Of a DNA stretch of 64,000 nt, positions 17,334 through 25,282 are shown one piece after another. The position numbers and the translations under genes are program-made. Positions within the stretch are counted from its first letter, which is position 1. Each line of letters starts with the position of its first letter. The notes under the pieces are model-generated. The model worked only from the letters and a program-made list of their open reading frames with translations, ran no database searches and was not told the origin of the DNA. This DNA is from DAOPZJ01 sp964587625 (GTDB lineage Bacteria; Bacillota; Clostridia; Oscillospirales; JAKOTC01): the NCBI GenBank assembly GCA_964587625.1, contig CAZPLU010000008.1:1-64000 (forward strand), in the 5' to 3' direction.

Positions 17334-19223
17334 TCAGCGGGGCGGTTCGGCGGTCGGGGGAAGGCAGGCGTTGTTTTCGCAGACATAATAGGTGGTCTTG
17401 CCGTGCAGCGCAGGATAGGCGGAGTCGGCCGTCAGACGGAACGCCCAATCGGAGGAAATGCGCAGTCCGGCGAGCTCGAGCGGGGTTTTGAGACGGCAGA
17501 CGACCTTTTTGACCGGCAGCAGCGAATACATATAAAATCCGTTCCCCATCGGGTATGAAGCCGCTTCGCCGCCCATGAAGTGGTTTTGTTTTTCGGACCG
17601 TTGTGCCGTTTTTTCGTCGTCGGTCAGCAGCGCAAGCCGCGAGAGGTTGTAGGCCATCACCGAATTGCCCGAGGGCGTCGCGCCGTCCCAGGTCTCCTTG
17701 GGTCGGGCGAACAGCGCCTCGTTGTGCGCGCCCGAAAAGAAGAATCCGCCGCCGGATTCGTCCCAGAACAAGTCCCATGTGCGGTCGGCCAGTTCGGCGG
17801 CGCGTTCCAAATAACAGTCGTTGAGGGTCGCCTGGTGCGTTTGGATCAGGGCGAAAATCAAAAAGGCGTAATCGTCGAGAAAACCGGGGCCGATGCGCCT
17901 GCCGTCGGTGACGCCGGAAAACAAGACGCCGTTTTCGATCAAATTCCGCTCGATGAAGTCCAGCGTTTTTTGCGCGGTTTGTTCATATTCCTTCGATTTT
18001 AAAATGCGCGCGGCCATCGCGTAGGCGGCGGCGGTCAGCGCGTTCCACGCAGTTAAAATCTTATGGTCGGTGCGCGGGGCGGGTCTCTTTTTGCGGTATT
18101 CATATACTTTTTGTAATAATCCGTCGATATTATCCGGATTGAGGGAGGAATCCAACAGGTTCGGGACGCTTTTTCCCTCGAAATTGCCCTCGGGCGTGAT
18201 CCCGTAGCGGCGGCAAAACGCTGTCCCCTCGGCCTCGCCCAAAAGCAACTTGAGTTCTTCGGGCGTAAAAACGTAATATTTGCCCTCGACGCCCTCGGAA
18301 TCGGCGTCCTGCGCGGCGTAAAAACCGCCGTCCGGGGCCGCCATCTCGCGCGAAAGCCACAAAAAAATCCGCTCGGCGACCGTCCGATAGAGCTCCTTTC
18401 CGGTCTTTTCAAAACCCGTGAGGTAGGCCATCGCCAGCAGGGCGTTGTCGTAGAGCATCTTTTCGAAATGCGGGATCAGCCAGCGCCGGTCGGTGGAATA
18501 ACGCGAAAAGCCGCCGCCGACGTGGTCGAACATGCCGCCGCGATACAACGCGTCGAAGGTCTTTTCGGCCATCCCGGGCGCGGTTGAAAGCAAAAACAAT
18601 AGGTTATGCGGCGTCGGGAATTTGGGCGCTCTGCCGAATCCGCCGTACGCCGCGTCGAAGCTGTTTTCGAATTCGGTCAGCGCCTTTTCGGTCAGCGTCT
18701 CGGGTTTTACCGCACGGTTCGCGGCTTTTTGATCGACCGCTTTGGCGAGCTGCTGTCCGTTTTCCAATAGGGGCTCACGGTCGTGCTTCCACGCTTTTAC
18801 AACGGCTTCGAGAATTTGAATAAAGGAGTCCTTTGGGAAATAGGTTCCCGCGAAAAACGGGATTTTATCGGTGCTTAAAAAGACGCTCATCGGCCAGCCG
18901 CCGCTGCCGGTCATCGCCTGACAGGCGCGCATATAGACCCCGTCGACGTCGGGACGCTCCTCGCGGTCGACCTTGACGCTGACGAAGGAACGATTCAAAA
19001 TCTCGGCGACCGCCCCGTCCTCGAAGCTCTCGCGCGCCATCACATGGCACCAGTGGCAGGCCGAATAGCCGACGGACAAAAAGATCGGCCTGTCCTCGGC
19101 TTTCGCCTTGGCGAACGCCTCGCCGCCCCACGGGTACCAGTCCACGGGGTTATGGGCGTGTTCGAGCAGATAGGGAGATTTTTCTTTCATTAACCGATTG
19201 GGTGTTTTTTTCTCCGATAACAT
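17334..19223 (-). CDS. thioredoxin-domain protein, YyaL / DUF255 family
   Basis: This 629-residue protein opens with the family hallmark NRLMKEKSPYLLEHAHNPVDW and the redox pair in SACHWCH (about residues 55-61), then DREERPDVD and GGWPMSVFL. The rest is an alpha/alpha toroid like that of six-hairpin glycosidases and epimerases. Its cellular role is unsettled; relatives include human SPATA20 and Bacillus YyaL. The start ATG (complement of 19221-19223) follows GGGAGGTTG. It converges with the DUF4838 gene. A broken copy of its first 40 or so codons lies 3.4 kb away at 22606-22740, so this locus has undergone partial duplication or exchange. Confidence 0.9.
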   Translation of the reverse strand: MLSEKKTPNRLMKEKSPYLLEHAHNPVDWYPWGGEAFAKAKAEDRPIFLSVGYSACHWCHVMARESFEDGAVAEILNRSFVSVKVDREERPDVDGVYMRACQAMTGSGGWPMSVFLSTDKIPFFAGTYFPKDSFIQILEAVVKAWKHDREPLLENGQQLAKAVDQKAANRAVKPETLTEKALTEFENSFDAAYGGFGRAPKFPTPHNLLFLLSTAPGMAEKTFDALYRGGMFDHVGGGFSRYSTDRRWLIPHFEKMLYDNALLAMAYLTGFEKTGKELYRTVAERIFLWLSREMAAPDGGFYAAQDADSEGVEGKYYVFTPEELKLLLGEAEGTAFCRRYGITPEGNFEGKSVPNLLDSSLNPDNIDGLLQKVYEYRKKRPAPRTDHKILTAWNALTAAAYAMAARILKSKEYEQTAQKTLDFIERNLIENGVLFSGVTDGRRIGPGFLDDYAFLIFALIQTHQATLNDCYLERAAELADRTWDLFWDESGGGFFFSGAHNEALFARPKETWDGATPSGNSVMAYNLSRLALLTDDEKTAQRSEKQNHFMGGEAASYPMGNGFYMYSLLPVKKVVCRLKTPLELAGLRISSDWAFRLTADSAYPALHGKTTYYVCENNACLPPTAEPPR

Positions 19224-19625
19224 GGGACATCAACCTCCCGTAAAAATCATTGATTGCTTGAATAATATTTGCATTCCGCAGGCAAAGAATACCCGTCCGC
19301 TCAATCATTGCAAGGATATCGGCAGTTTATCGTTATCGGCGGGAGTTGTTTTGGTGTTTTCTTATCTTCGGATGGTTGTCACAACGGTGGAGTTTTGTTG
19401 ATATTTTGTAAAAGATAACCGGGTTCACTTGAAGTAAACCCGGCTGTAACAATTGTCGTATCAAGCGGCTCACTGCCGCAGGGTGGCAGTTGGAAGCGCA
19501 TGCTTTCGCCGCCCGATATGGTTCCCCTAATCTTTTGGCCGGTTTGACGTATGTATATTGGAACGGACGTGAATCCGCCCGAAATTGTACTCCCAAACCG
19601 CATATTCGATTTTATACGAATATTT
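19224..19625. other. gene-free spacer, left part
   Basis: No coding potential is apparent here. Near the centre lies a hairpin CCGGGTT/AACCCGG (19419-19443, interrupted stem), and a short CTGCC/GGCAG stem follows at about 19474-19490. Base composition falls from GC-rich to mixed. The stretch runs into the dense hairpin array described separately. Confidence 0.5.
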
Positions 19626-19792
19626 ATTTGTAAAGCCGATATAATCGGCTTTACAAATCCGCCGCAACGCGGCGGACGGCGGCGGATGCCGCCGAAATAC
19701 GCCGTGCAATGCTGATTTCGTGAAAACGACGAAACGTTTTCACCCCCGCCAAAAGCGGGGATTCATTCACAATCGAAAAAATCGATTGTGAA
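19626..19792. repeat. array of six consecutive perfect hairpins
   Basis: Six stem-loops follow one another in 167 bp. (1) ATTTGTAAAGCCGAT with its complement, 19626-19658, 15-bp stem, 3-nt loop. (2) TCCGCCGC/GCGGCGGA, 19658-19676. (3) GGCGGC/GCCGCC, 19678-19693. (4) GTGAAAACG/CGTTTTCAC, 19720-19743. (5) CCCCGC/GCGGGG, 19744-19760. (6) TTCACAATCGA/TCGATTGTGAA, 19766-19792. It lies downstream of the unknown lipoprotein gene. It could be a mosaic repetitive element, a multi-hairpin terminator or a fold-back RNA. Confidence 0.7.
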
Positions 19793-19854
19793 ATTTGAAA
19801 TCAGTATTATGGGTGTTGTTTGATTTTTCCGGGCGCCTGCCGCGGAATGCCGAT

Positions 19855-21222
19855 TTAATAATAAAAGTAGAATTCGCCGCCCCCAGCGGCATCTCCAACA
19901 GGCAATATGCGGCGCACAGGCAGCAAAGGATGCTCCGTGGTATACCAATCCAAATCCAGGCCTTTCTTTTGGGAGCGGTAGACAATCAAATAGCGATTAT
20001 CCCCCGTACCGATCCCCGAAGTCCAGAAGCTAAATCCTTTGCCGGAGACATTGGGAATACTCTTCCAGCCCTCGTCGATTGCCCATCCGCGAACATCTTC
20101 ATCTTCGGGGATGCCCTGGAATACCAATTCCACAAACATCGAACGCAGAACCCCGATATCCTGCGAATCGGGGAGTTCCCAGCCATAAAAAGGATGTGTC
20201 TGACACGGATACCGGGGCTGTTCCGTATTCATGATACCGATGATGCCGATCGCCATATTGCGGGTGAGCATACTTTTTCCAAAGACGTTGGTGTCAAGCA
20301 TATAGGACCACGGTTTACTGGGGAATATGACAAAGGTGGAATCATCGTACGACTCGCAGGGCAGCTCCCAAGGGATGCATTCCTTTTGCGCGCTCATGTC
20401 AAGGTTGTAGCCGTCAAGCTCCTCTTGAATTTTAGAGAGGGGATGATTTTTGTAATGCATATACTCGATGATCAGCGTTTCCTGGATCGCCTGGAGCGTC
20501 AGCCAATAATTATACAGTTCCCGCTGCATGTCGGAGGACTCTTTATTGAAAAAACGCTGGCGCCCGACGACCCACTTGCTCCATTTGACGATCATGCCGC
20601 CGCCGGCCATTCCCGTGCCCAGCATGGCGTCACGGATGGCGTATTGGTTGGCTATGATGCCGTCCGGCCCTCCGATCCATGTACAGAGCTCGTCGATGAT
20701 TTCCTGCCGGTACGCTTTATCGGACTCGGAGGTGTCGTCGGTAACGGGAGACAACCCCGCCAAGGAGGTCAGCGACCGGTTGGCTCTCGTTATTTTGCTG
20801 ACGATGGACTGGAGCGGGCTGGCCAATGTATTGTAATCCACCGCGTTGAGCTGTTTTTGCATCTCCGTCACGCTTTTACTGAGCTGTTCGATGTTTGAAT
20901 TGATCGACACCAGCATATCGATCGTGGTCTGGGCAACGGGATCGCCCATGCCGAGCATGTTCATGACCCAGCCGAAGCCGCTGCTGCCGGCGGATTTCGC
21001 GGCGCCGGCGGTGAGATTTTGCCCTATGAGCGAAATGATCCCCGCCACCGTCAGGGCACTGCTTACCATCGGCGGGTTCTCATACGGCGTGGGCAGCAAA
21101 CCCTCGTTCGCCAGCGTTATATCCCGTGTGATACCCGAATTCGCGCCGCCGCACGAGGTCAGCAACAGGGCAATGGCCATAAACAGGGTAATGAGGACTT
21201 TGAATTTCGATTTGCCACGCAT
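19855..21222 (-). CDS. lipoprotein of unknown function with helical N-terminal half
   Basis: This 455-residue protein starts with a lipoprotein signal (MRGKSKFKV, hydrophobic run, lipobox LTSC, Cys at about residue 24) after GGAGATG. A glycine/alanine-rich hydrophobic helix (AGIISLIGQNLTAGAA, about 60-75) is followed by a likely coiled coil (MLVSINSNIEQLSKSVTEMQ, about 105-125). The second half is mixed alpha/beta and ends in aromatics (EFYFYY). The hydrophobic helix plus coiled coil recalls alpha-helical pore formers or surface adhesins, but I see no diagnostic motif and do not assign a family. A two-HTH regulator is encoded just upstream on the same strand, and a dyad (21237-21262) lies before the start. 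Confidence 0.7.
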   Translation of the reverse strand: MRGKSKFKVLITLFMAIALLLTSCGGANSGITRDITLANEGLLPTPYENPPMVSSALTVAGIISLIGQNLTAGAAKSAGSSGFGWVMNMLGMGDPVAQTTIDMLVSINSNIEQLSKSVTEMQKQLNAVDYNTLASPLQSIVSKITRANRSLTSLAGLSPVTDDTSESDKAYRQEIIDELCTWIGGPDGIIANQYAIRDAMLGTGMAGGGMIVKWSKWVVGRQRFFNKESSDMQRELYNYWLTLQAIQETLIIEYMHYKNHPLSKIQEELDGYNLDMSAQKECIPWELPCESYDDSTFVIFPSKPWSYMLDTNVFGKSMLTRNMAIGIIGIMNTEQPRYPCQTHPFYGWELPDSQDIGVLRSMFVELVFQGIPEDEDVRGWAIDEGWKSIPNVSGKGFSFWTSGIGTGDNRYLIVYRSQKKGLDLDWYTTEHPLLPVRRILPVGDAAGGGEFYFYY

Positions 21223-21236
21223 GGTAACATCTCCTT

Positions 21237-21262
21237 TTATGATGGTTTCACCACTATCATAA
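21237..21262 (-). promoter_or_regulatory. dyad in front of the lipoprotein gene, candidate operator
   Basis: TTATGAT (21237-21243) and ATCATAA (21256-21262) are inverted around a 12-bp centre that itself contains GT and AC flanks. The dyad lies right upstream of the ribosome site of the lipoprotein gene and downstream of the regulator gene. It could be bound by that regulator. Confidence 0.4.
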
Positions 21263-21282
21263 GAGAAAAGCCCCCGCTTGGG

Positions 21283-21312
21283 AAGTGACTTTTTGCCCCC
21301 GAAAAGTCACTT
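21283..21312 (-). terminator. 11-bp hairpin after the regulator gene
   Basis: AAGTGACTTTT (21283-21293) is exactly complementary to 21302-21312, with an 8-nt C-rich loop. It lies 8 bp past the regulator stop and before the lipoprotein gene. It could end or attenuate transcription between the two genes. Confidence 0.55.
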
Positions 21313-21319
21313 GTTTTCC

Positions 21320-22504
21320 TTAAAAAATATACTTTATGAGTTCTTTCCGGCTCGAAATGAGCAGTTTTCCGTAGACCTCCTGCATGATGTTTTTGAGCCG
21401 TCCCACCGAAATGCAATGCTGCTCGGCGATCTGCGCGTAGGGGACGCGGTGCGCCACGAGCCGGGCGATATGGTATTCCCGAAGCGAGAGCACAAGGGTG
21501 ATGTTGTTTTTGGTGAACTGGTTGTGGAAAACGACCCAGTTGACGAAGGTGCGCTTCCACTGTCCCAGAACGGCGTCGTAATAAGCGGGAAATGCCTGTT
21601 TCAGGCATTGCTCCATCAATCCGCCCAGAGCGGTCACCACCTCCGCAAACGGCGTGATAAAGCCGTTAGGCAGCGCGAGTTCCATGGTTTCCAGCAAGTG
21701 ACGGCGCGCCTCGTCCTCTCTCCCGAGGGCTCGGCAGGCCATCGCGCAGCACAGCCGCAGATACAGCCCGGTCTGGCTGATCCCACGCTCCGGTTCGCTG
21801 AGGAGCAACGCGGCCTGCGACACGGCCAACATGGCTTCATGCTGGTTCGTGCAGTGAAAATATTTCGCCCGCAGATAAAAGGCAAAGGGCCTCATCTGCG
21901 GCATGAGGGCGTGAAAATCCCCCTTTTTGAGCCATTCGGACGCCATATTCGGAGCGATCGCGCTCACGGCGGCGGTGGAGAGCGCCAGCTCCGCGACCAC
22001 GGCGACCGAATCGTTCTTGCCTTTTTGGTCTTTTACGCAGTTTTTGAGATGGGTATCGATCTGCGTATACGCGCGGTAATCGCCCATGCTGATGGCCGCC
22101 GCGATCGCCACCAGGCAAATCCGCAGTCGTGCCGCGCCGTCTCCCTCGGTGTCGAAAAAGCAGCGCATCGCCCGTTTAAAATCACCCCGCAGGTAGGCCA
22201 GCTCCGCCTCGTATTGCCGCCGCTCCCTCTCTCCGCTTACGGTATGCACAATCGCGTCGGGGTCATGGGCGGGCAGCGGCGCGGCAGTCGCCGCAAGCAG
22301 GCGGGCAAAATCGGAGAACAACGCGCTTCGCGGCGGCTTTTTCTCCCGGCGCGGGTCGGTGGGTTTTTCCGCGTCGGCCGGAATCATCCACGACCTTCCG
22401 TATTTTTTGGCGCGAAGTATCCGGCCGCCGGCCAGCAGCCGCTGCGCCTGCCGAAGGGAAACACCCCACTTTTCGGCCGCTTCCGCGGCGGATATGTACT
22501 CCAT
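21320..22504 (-). CDS. transcription regulator with N-terminal HTH and LuxR-type C-terminal HTH
   Basis: The start codon is taken at 22504, directly after AAAGGGGGG; a longer reading to 22534 lacks support. The 394 residues begin with an excisionase/MerR-like HTH (ISAAEAAEKWGVSLRQAQRLLAGGRI). They continue as a helical, TPR-like middle and end with a LuxR/GerE-like HTH (LSLREYHIARLVAHRVPYAQIAEQHCISVGRLKN). The combination recalls the helical-repeat LuxR regulators of Clostridia. The next gene on the strand encodes a lipoprotein, a likely target. The promoter is at 22539-22567. Confidence 0.75.
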   Translation of the reverse strand: MEYISAAEAAEKWGVSLRQAQRLLAGGRILRAKKYGRSWMIPADAEKPTDPRREKKPPRSALFSDFARLLAATAAPLPAHDPDAIVHTVSGERERRQYEAELAYLRGDFKRAMRCFFDTEGDGAARLRICLVAIAAAISMGDYRAYTQIDTHLKNCVKDQKGKNDSVAVVAELALSTAAVSAIAPNMASEWLKKGDFHALMPQMRPFAFYLRAKYFHCTNQHEAMLAVSQAALLLSEPERGISQTGLYLRLCCAMACRALGREDEARRHLLETMELALPNGFITPFAEVVTALGGLMEQCLKQAFPAYYDAVLGQWKRTFVNWVVFHNQFTKNNITLVLSLREYHIARLVAHRVPYAQIAEQHCISVGRLKNIMQEVYGKLLISSRKELIKYIF

Positions 22505-22538
22505 CCAACCCCCCCTTTCGCAGTGTAACGACAATTCT

Positions 22539-22567
22539 ATTATAGTCGTTTGAGCGACGTGTGTAAA
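22539..22567 (-). promoter_or_regulatory. promoter of the two-HTH regulator
   Basis: On the minus strand TTTACA (complement of 22562-22567), 17 bp and a perfect TATAAT (complement of 22539-22544) lie about 35 bp upstream of the start at 22504. Confidence 0.7.
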
Positions 22568-22605
22568 TAAAAAGGGCTTTTTCCATACCGGGTAGGAATA
22601 TCAGA

Positions 22606-22740
22606 TCAATAAAATGCCTCGGCTTCGGTCTCGGCAAACGCCTCGCCGCCCCACGGATACCGGTTCATGGGGTTGCGGGCGTGTTCGCGTAAATAGGGGG
22701 ATGTCTCGTGGATGAGACGGTTTGGCGTTTGCCTGTCCGG
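22606..22740 (-). pseudogene. fragment of a second YyaL/DUF255 gene (N-terminal end only)
   Basis: The minus strand encodes QTPNRLIHETSPYLREHAR, then NPMNRYPWGGEAFAETEAEAFY and a stop at 22606-22608. This aligns closely with residues 6-47 of the intact protein at 17334-19223 (KTPNRLMKEKSPYLLEHAH, then NPVDWYPWGGEAFAKAKAED). There is no start codon in frame and the thioredoxin motif is missing. The sequence has diverged, so it is an old partial duplicate or the end of a gene removed when the lipoprotein/regulator pair arrived. Confidence 0.85.
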
Positions 22741-22822
22741 TCATATTTTCCACCCAAAAAGATACTTGATCCTTATCCATGACGATGGGGATATACCACC
22801 TTGGAACGGACGGCATATAATT

Positions 22823-23215
22823 TTATACGTCGATTTTAAACCCTAAATCGATTTCGCTTGCGGGCTTTCCGCCGGCGACGCCCCAATTTTCCAACGGCGG
22901 TTCGTGAACGACGATCAAAACATCCGTCGGCTTGACGCCGGGGTCTTTTTCAAGGTTTTCGACGATGACTTGATACAGTTTTCTCTTGGCGTCCAAACTG
23001 CGGCCTTTAAAAACGGTCAGCTCGACGAGTGTAAAATTTTCGGTTCGGTAGGGCGGAATTTCAAAATCCGCGCGGTCCAATTCATAAAGGCGCTGCAGAC
23101 GGTCGCTGTCGGGGATTTGAAAGGCGTCTACCAGCGCTTTATGGATGCCGTCCAACAGCGCTTTTTTATGTTCCGGCGTTTTGCCTTTGATGATTTCTAT
23201 TTTGACAAGCGGCAC
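22823..23215 (-). CDS. tautomerase-superfamily protein
   Basis: This 130-residue protein starts MPLVKIEIIKG, with Pro2 in position to be the catalytic base as in 4-oxalocrotonate tautomerase and MIF-like enzymes. It is about twice the length of a 4-OT monomer and shows two related beta-alpha-beta halves (second half from about residue 62, FTLVELTVFKGRS), as in fused two-domain members. It probably acts on enol/keto acids or sugar-derived enols. Twelve bases separate it from the epimerase-like gene upstream, so the two share a transcript and perhaps a sugar-isomerising pathway. The substrate is unknown. Confidence 0.75.
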   Translation of the reverse strand: MPLVKIEIIKGKTPEHKKALLDGIHKALVDAFQIPDSDRLQRLYELDRADFEIPPYRTENFTLVELTVFKGRSLDAKRKLYQVIVENLEKDPGVKPTDVLIVVHEPPLENWGVAGGKPASEIDLGFKIDV

Positions 23216-23227
23216 GGGATGGTCCTC

Positions 23228-24100
23228 CTACATAATAAACGCCCTGCGCAAAAACGCCACGGAATCGGCGGCGGCTTTGTCGAGTTCGGCGGGGGTGGCG
23301 CCCTCGGAGATATCGCGCCAAATCGAGATATCCTTGCCGACCTGTCCGCCCATCAACACAAACGGCTCCATCACGACATCGCCGGTATAGTTGATTTTTT
23401 TAAGTGTTTTACCGATCTCCATCCACGGCATTCGTCCGTTTTCAAACGGCGGCTTGCGGTTGGCCTCGCCGACATGGAAGCGGCCGAGCAGGTTCCCCGC
23501 CAATTCAAACGCGGCGGAAAACGAATCTTCCTCAATGTTCATGTGGAACGTGTCGAGCATGACCTTGACATTCGATTGACCGACGGCTTTGACATATTCA
23601 ACGGCTTCTTTCGCGGTGTTGAGCAGATAGCCCTCGAAGCGGTTCAACGCCTCCATATTCAGCGTGATCCCGTGATTTATCGCCATGTCGGCGAGGCGTT
23701 TTATGTTTTCGACGCTGCGCTCAAAATCGCCTCGCTTGTCCAATTCACCGTTAAAGTTGACGGGCCAGTAAGAATACAGCGCGCCGCCGAGCGAACCGAT
23801 TCCGGCCCGCTCCATCTTTTGAAACAGATCGGCGTAAAAAGCGAACGCCTTTTCGACGGCCGTCTCATCTTTTGCGGCGAGGTTGTGTTCGGGGCGGGGG
23901 CCGTAGCCGCCGGTCAGCGTGACGCCGTGATATTCCGAGGCGCGGCGCAGCTCGTCGAAAAAGGCGCCGTCCTCGAGATAGAAGTCGCCGCACGCGACTT
24001 CGAGGATGTCGAAGCCGAGCCGTTTGACTTTTTCGATATAGGGGATAAAATTTCCGCCCCATTCATGTTCCCAGTAGGCGTAATAAATTCCGAATCTCAT
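23228..24100 (-). CDS. D-allulose (psicose) 3-epimerase-like sugar epimerase
   Basis: This 290-residue TIM-barrel protein opens with MRFGIYYAYWEHEW and carries GGALYSYWPVNF, MEALNRFEGYL, VMLDTFHMNIEEDS, FHVGEANRK and VVMEPFVLMGG. These are the hallmarks of the clostridial D-psicose/D-tagatose 3-epimerase group, with the four metal ligands Glu (MEALNRFE), Asp (MLDTFHM), His (RFHVGE) and Glu (VMEPF) present. It should interconvert ketohexoses at C3 using Mn or Co. RBS GGAGGG lies close to the ATG. The tautomerase gene follows at 12 bp. Confidence 0.88.
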   Translation of the reverse strand: MRFGIYYAYWEHEWGGNFIPYIEKVKRLGFDILEVACGDFYLEDGAFFDELRRASEYHGVTLTGGYGPRPEHNLAAKDETAVEKAFAFYADLFQKMERAGIGSLGGALYSYWPVNFNGELDKRGDFERSVENIKRLADMAINHGITLNMEALNRFEGYLLNTAKEAVEYVKAVGQSNVKVMLDTFHMNIEEDSFSAAFELAGNLLGRFHVGEANRKPPFENGRMPWMEIGKTLKKINYTGDVVMEPFVLMGGQVGKDISIWRDISEGATPAELDKAAADSVAFLRRAFIM

Positions 24101-24164
24101 AGGGCTTCCCTCCGTGGCTTTTATTGGATGAAACGAGCCGCATTGTTTAAAATATTGTAAACGA

Positions 24165-24193
24165 AAACGCCCCCTTTGTCAAAGGGAGCGTTT
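24165..24193 (-). terminator. terminator-like hairpin after the AraC-GNAT gene
   Basis: AAACGC plus a CCCTTT block (24165-24177) pairs with AAAGGG(A)GCGTTT (24181-24193), with one bulge and a very short loop. It lies 14 bp beyond the stop of the AraC-GNAT gene and before the epimerase operon. Confidence 0.6.
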
Positions 24194-24207
24194 GCTGCGT
24201 TCCGGCT

Positions 24208-25158
24208 TTAAATCGCGGGGTTGGCGATCCATGACTGTCTTGTGACCGCCAAGATGCAGCCGTGATAGGGCGAGTCGGTCTTGCCTTCGGCGTCGGGCCG
24301 CATCCGTTGGGCGGGGCTCGTTTCGGTGACTTTCATGCCGAGTTTGTAAAGCGGTTCCAGTTTGTCTTTATCCTCCAAAATCCACCCGGCCCGAATGCCC
24401 TTGACCCCGAGTTGAATAAAGGCGAAATTATACAGCGCCTTTAGGGCTTCGTACTCGTAGTCGCGGTGGAGGAAATCGCCGTTGACGACGTGCCCGATGT
24501 CCAAAAGGGCGTTGTCGTCGATAAAATTGAAGTTGATGAAGCAGATGACCTTGCGCGGTTCCTTGAGTTCCACGGCCCAAAACGGTGATCCGGACGCGAA
24601 ATATTCCGCGGCTTTTTTGATGCCCGCCTCGTCGGTCGGCCATTCGTGGTCGAAGGCGGAGAACTCGGATTTTTGGTTCGAAACGGCGATTTCGAGCAGG
24701 TCTCTCCAATCGTCGGGCGTGAATTTTCGGATGACAAGACGCTCGGTCTCGATGTTGAGGACGGCTTCGTTTCCCATTTTATAAAACCCCCCGTACGTAT
24801 TCAGCTGGAAGGAGATTTTATGGAATGCGTTGTGCTTTTTCGCTTTTCTCGACGCGGTCGGGGAGCGGCCGTGAAAGTTTTGATACGCCCGACAAAAGGC
24901 CTCCGGGGATTCGTAGCCGTATTTCAAGGCAATGTCCAAAACGGCGGCCTTGGTGCGGGTTAAATCATATGCCGCGCAGGTCATGCGCCGATACCGCACA
25001 TACTCCGAAGCCGTGATGCCCGTCGCGAGCAAAAACATCTGCTGATACTTTGAAGGCGTGCAGCGGCAGTGCCTTGCGGCTTCTTCGTAATCCGGCTTTC
25101 CGGTCAGCTGCTCCTCGAGATAATCGATCGAGCGATTGAGGTCTGTGATCCATTCCAT
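24208..25158 (-). CDS. AraC-type HTH fused to a GNAT acetyltransferase
   Basis: The first 105 residues form an AraC/XylS DNA-binding domain (helix 1 around YEEAARHCRCTPSKYQQMF, second HTH around VLDIALKYGYESPEAFCRAYQNFHGRSP). A linker of about 25 residues is followed by a RimJ/RimL-like GNAT domain from about residue 130 (LNIETERLVIRKFTPDDW, later HRDYEYEALKALYNFAF and GWILEDKDKLEPLYKLGM). AraC proteins with C-terminal small-molecule domains are common, but this partner suggests control by, or modification of, an acyl acceptor. No clear target gene is adjacent. Confidence 0.85.
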   Translation of the reverse strand: MEWITDLNRSIDYLEEQLTGKPDYEEAARHCRCTPSKYQQMFLLATGITASEYVRYRRMTCAAYDLTRTKAAVLDIALKYGYESPEAFCRAYQNFHGRSPTASRKAKKHNAFHKISFQLNTYGGFYKMGNEAVLNIETERLVIRKFTPDDWRDLLEIAVSNQKSEFSAFDHEWPTDEAGIKKAAEYFASGSPFWAVELKEPRKVICFINFNFIDDNALLDIGHVVNGDFLHRDYEYEALKALYNFAFIQLGVKGIRAGWILEDKDKLEPLYKLGMKVTETSPAQRMRPDAEGKTDSPYHGCILAVTRQSWIANPAI

Positions 25159-25282
25159 AAAAGTCCTCCTCGGTGCTTTTGCGGACAGTATAGCACGAAA
25201 CGGGGGCTATGTCCTTGCAGCGGACATTTTTTATTGTCAGAAAATTGACGGATTCCGGTTTCCGAACCTTGTTTTTTGCTTT

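Noticed and set aside
19795..20898. 367-codon plus-strand frame opposite the lipoprotein gene
   Set aside because: The opposite strand has a lipoprotein signal, ribosome site and consistent codon use; this frame is its shadow.
21278..22528. 416-codon plus-strand frame opposite the two-HTH regulator
   Set aside because: The minus strand encodes two clear helix-turn-helix domains with promoter and ribosome site; the plus frame has none of these.
22601..22816. 71-codon minus-strand frame over the YyaL relic
   Set aside because: It reads the relic in the wrong frame; the alternative frame matches the intact YyaL N-terminus residue for residue.
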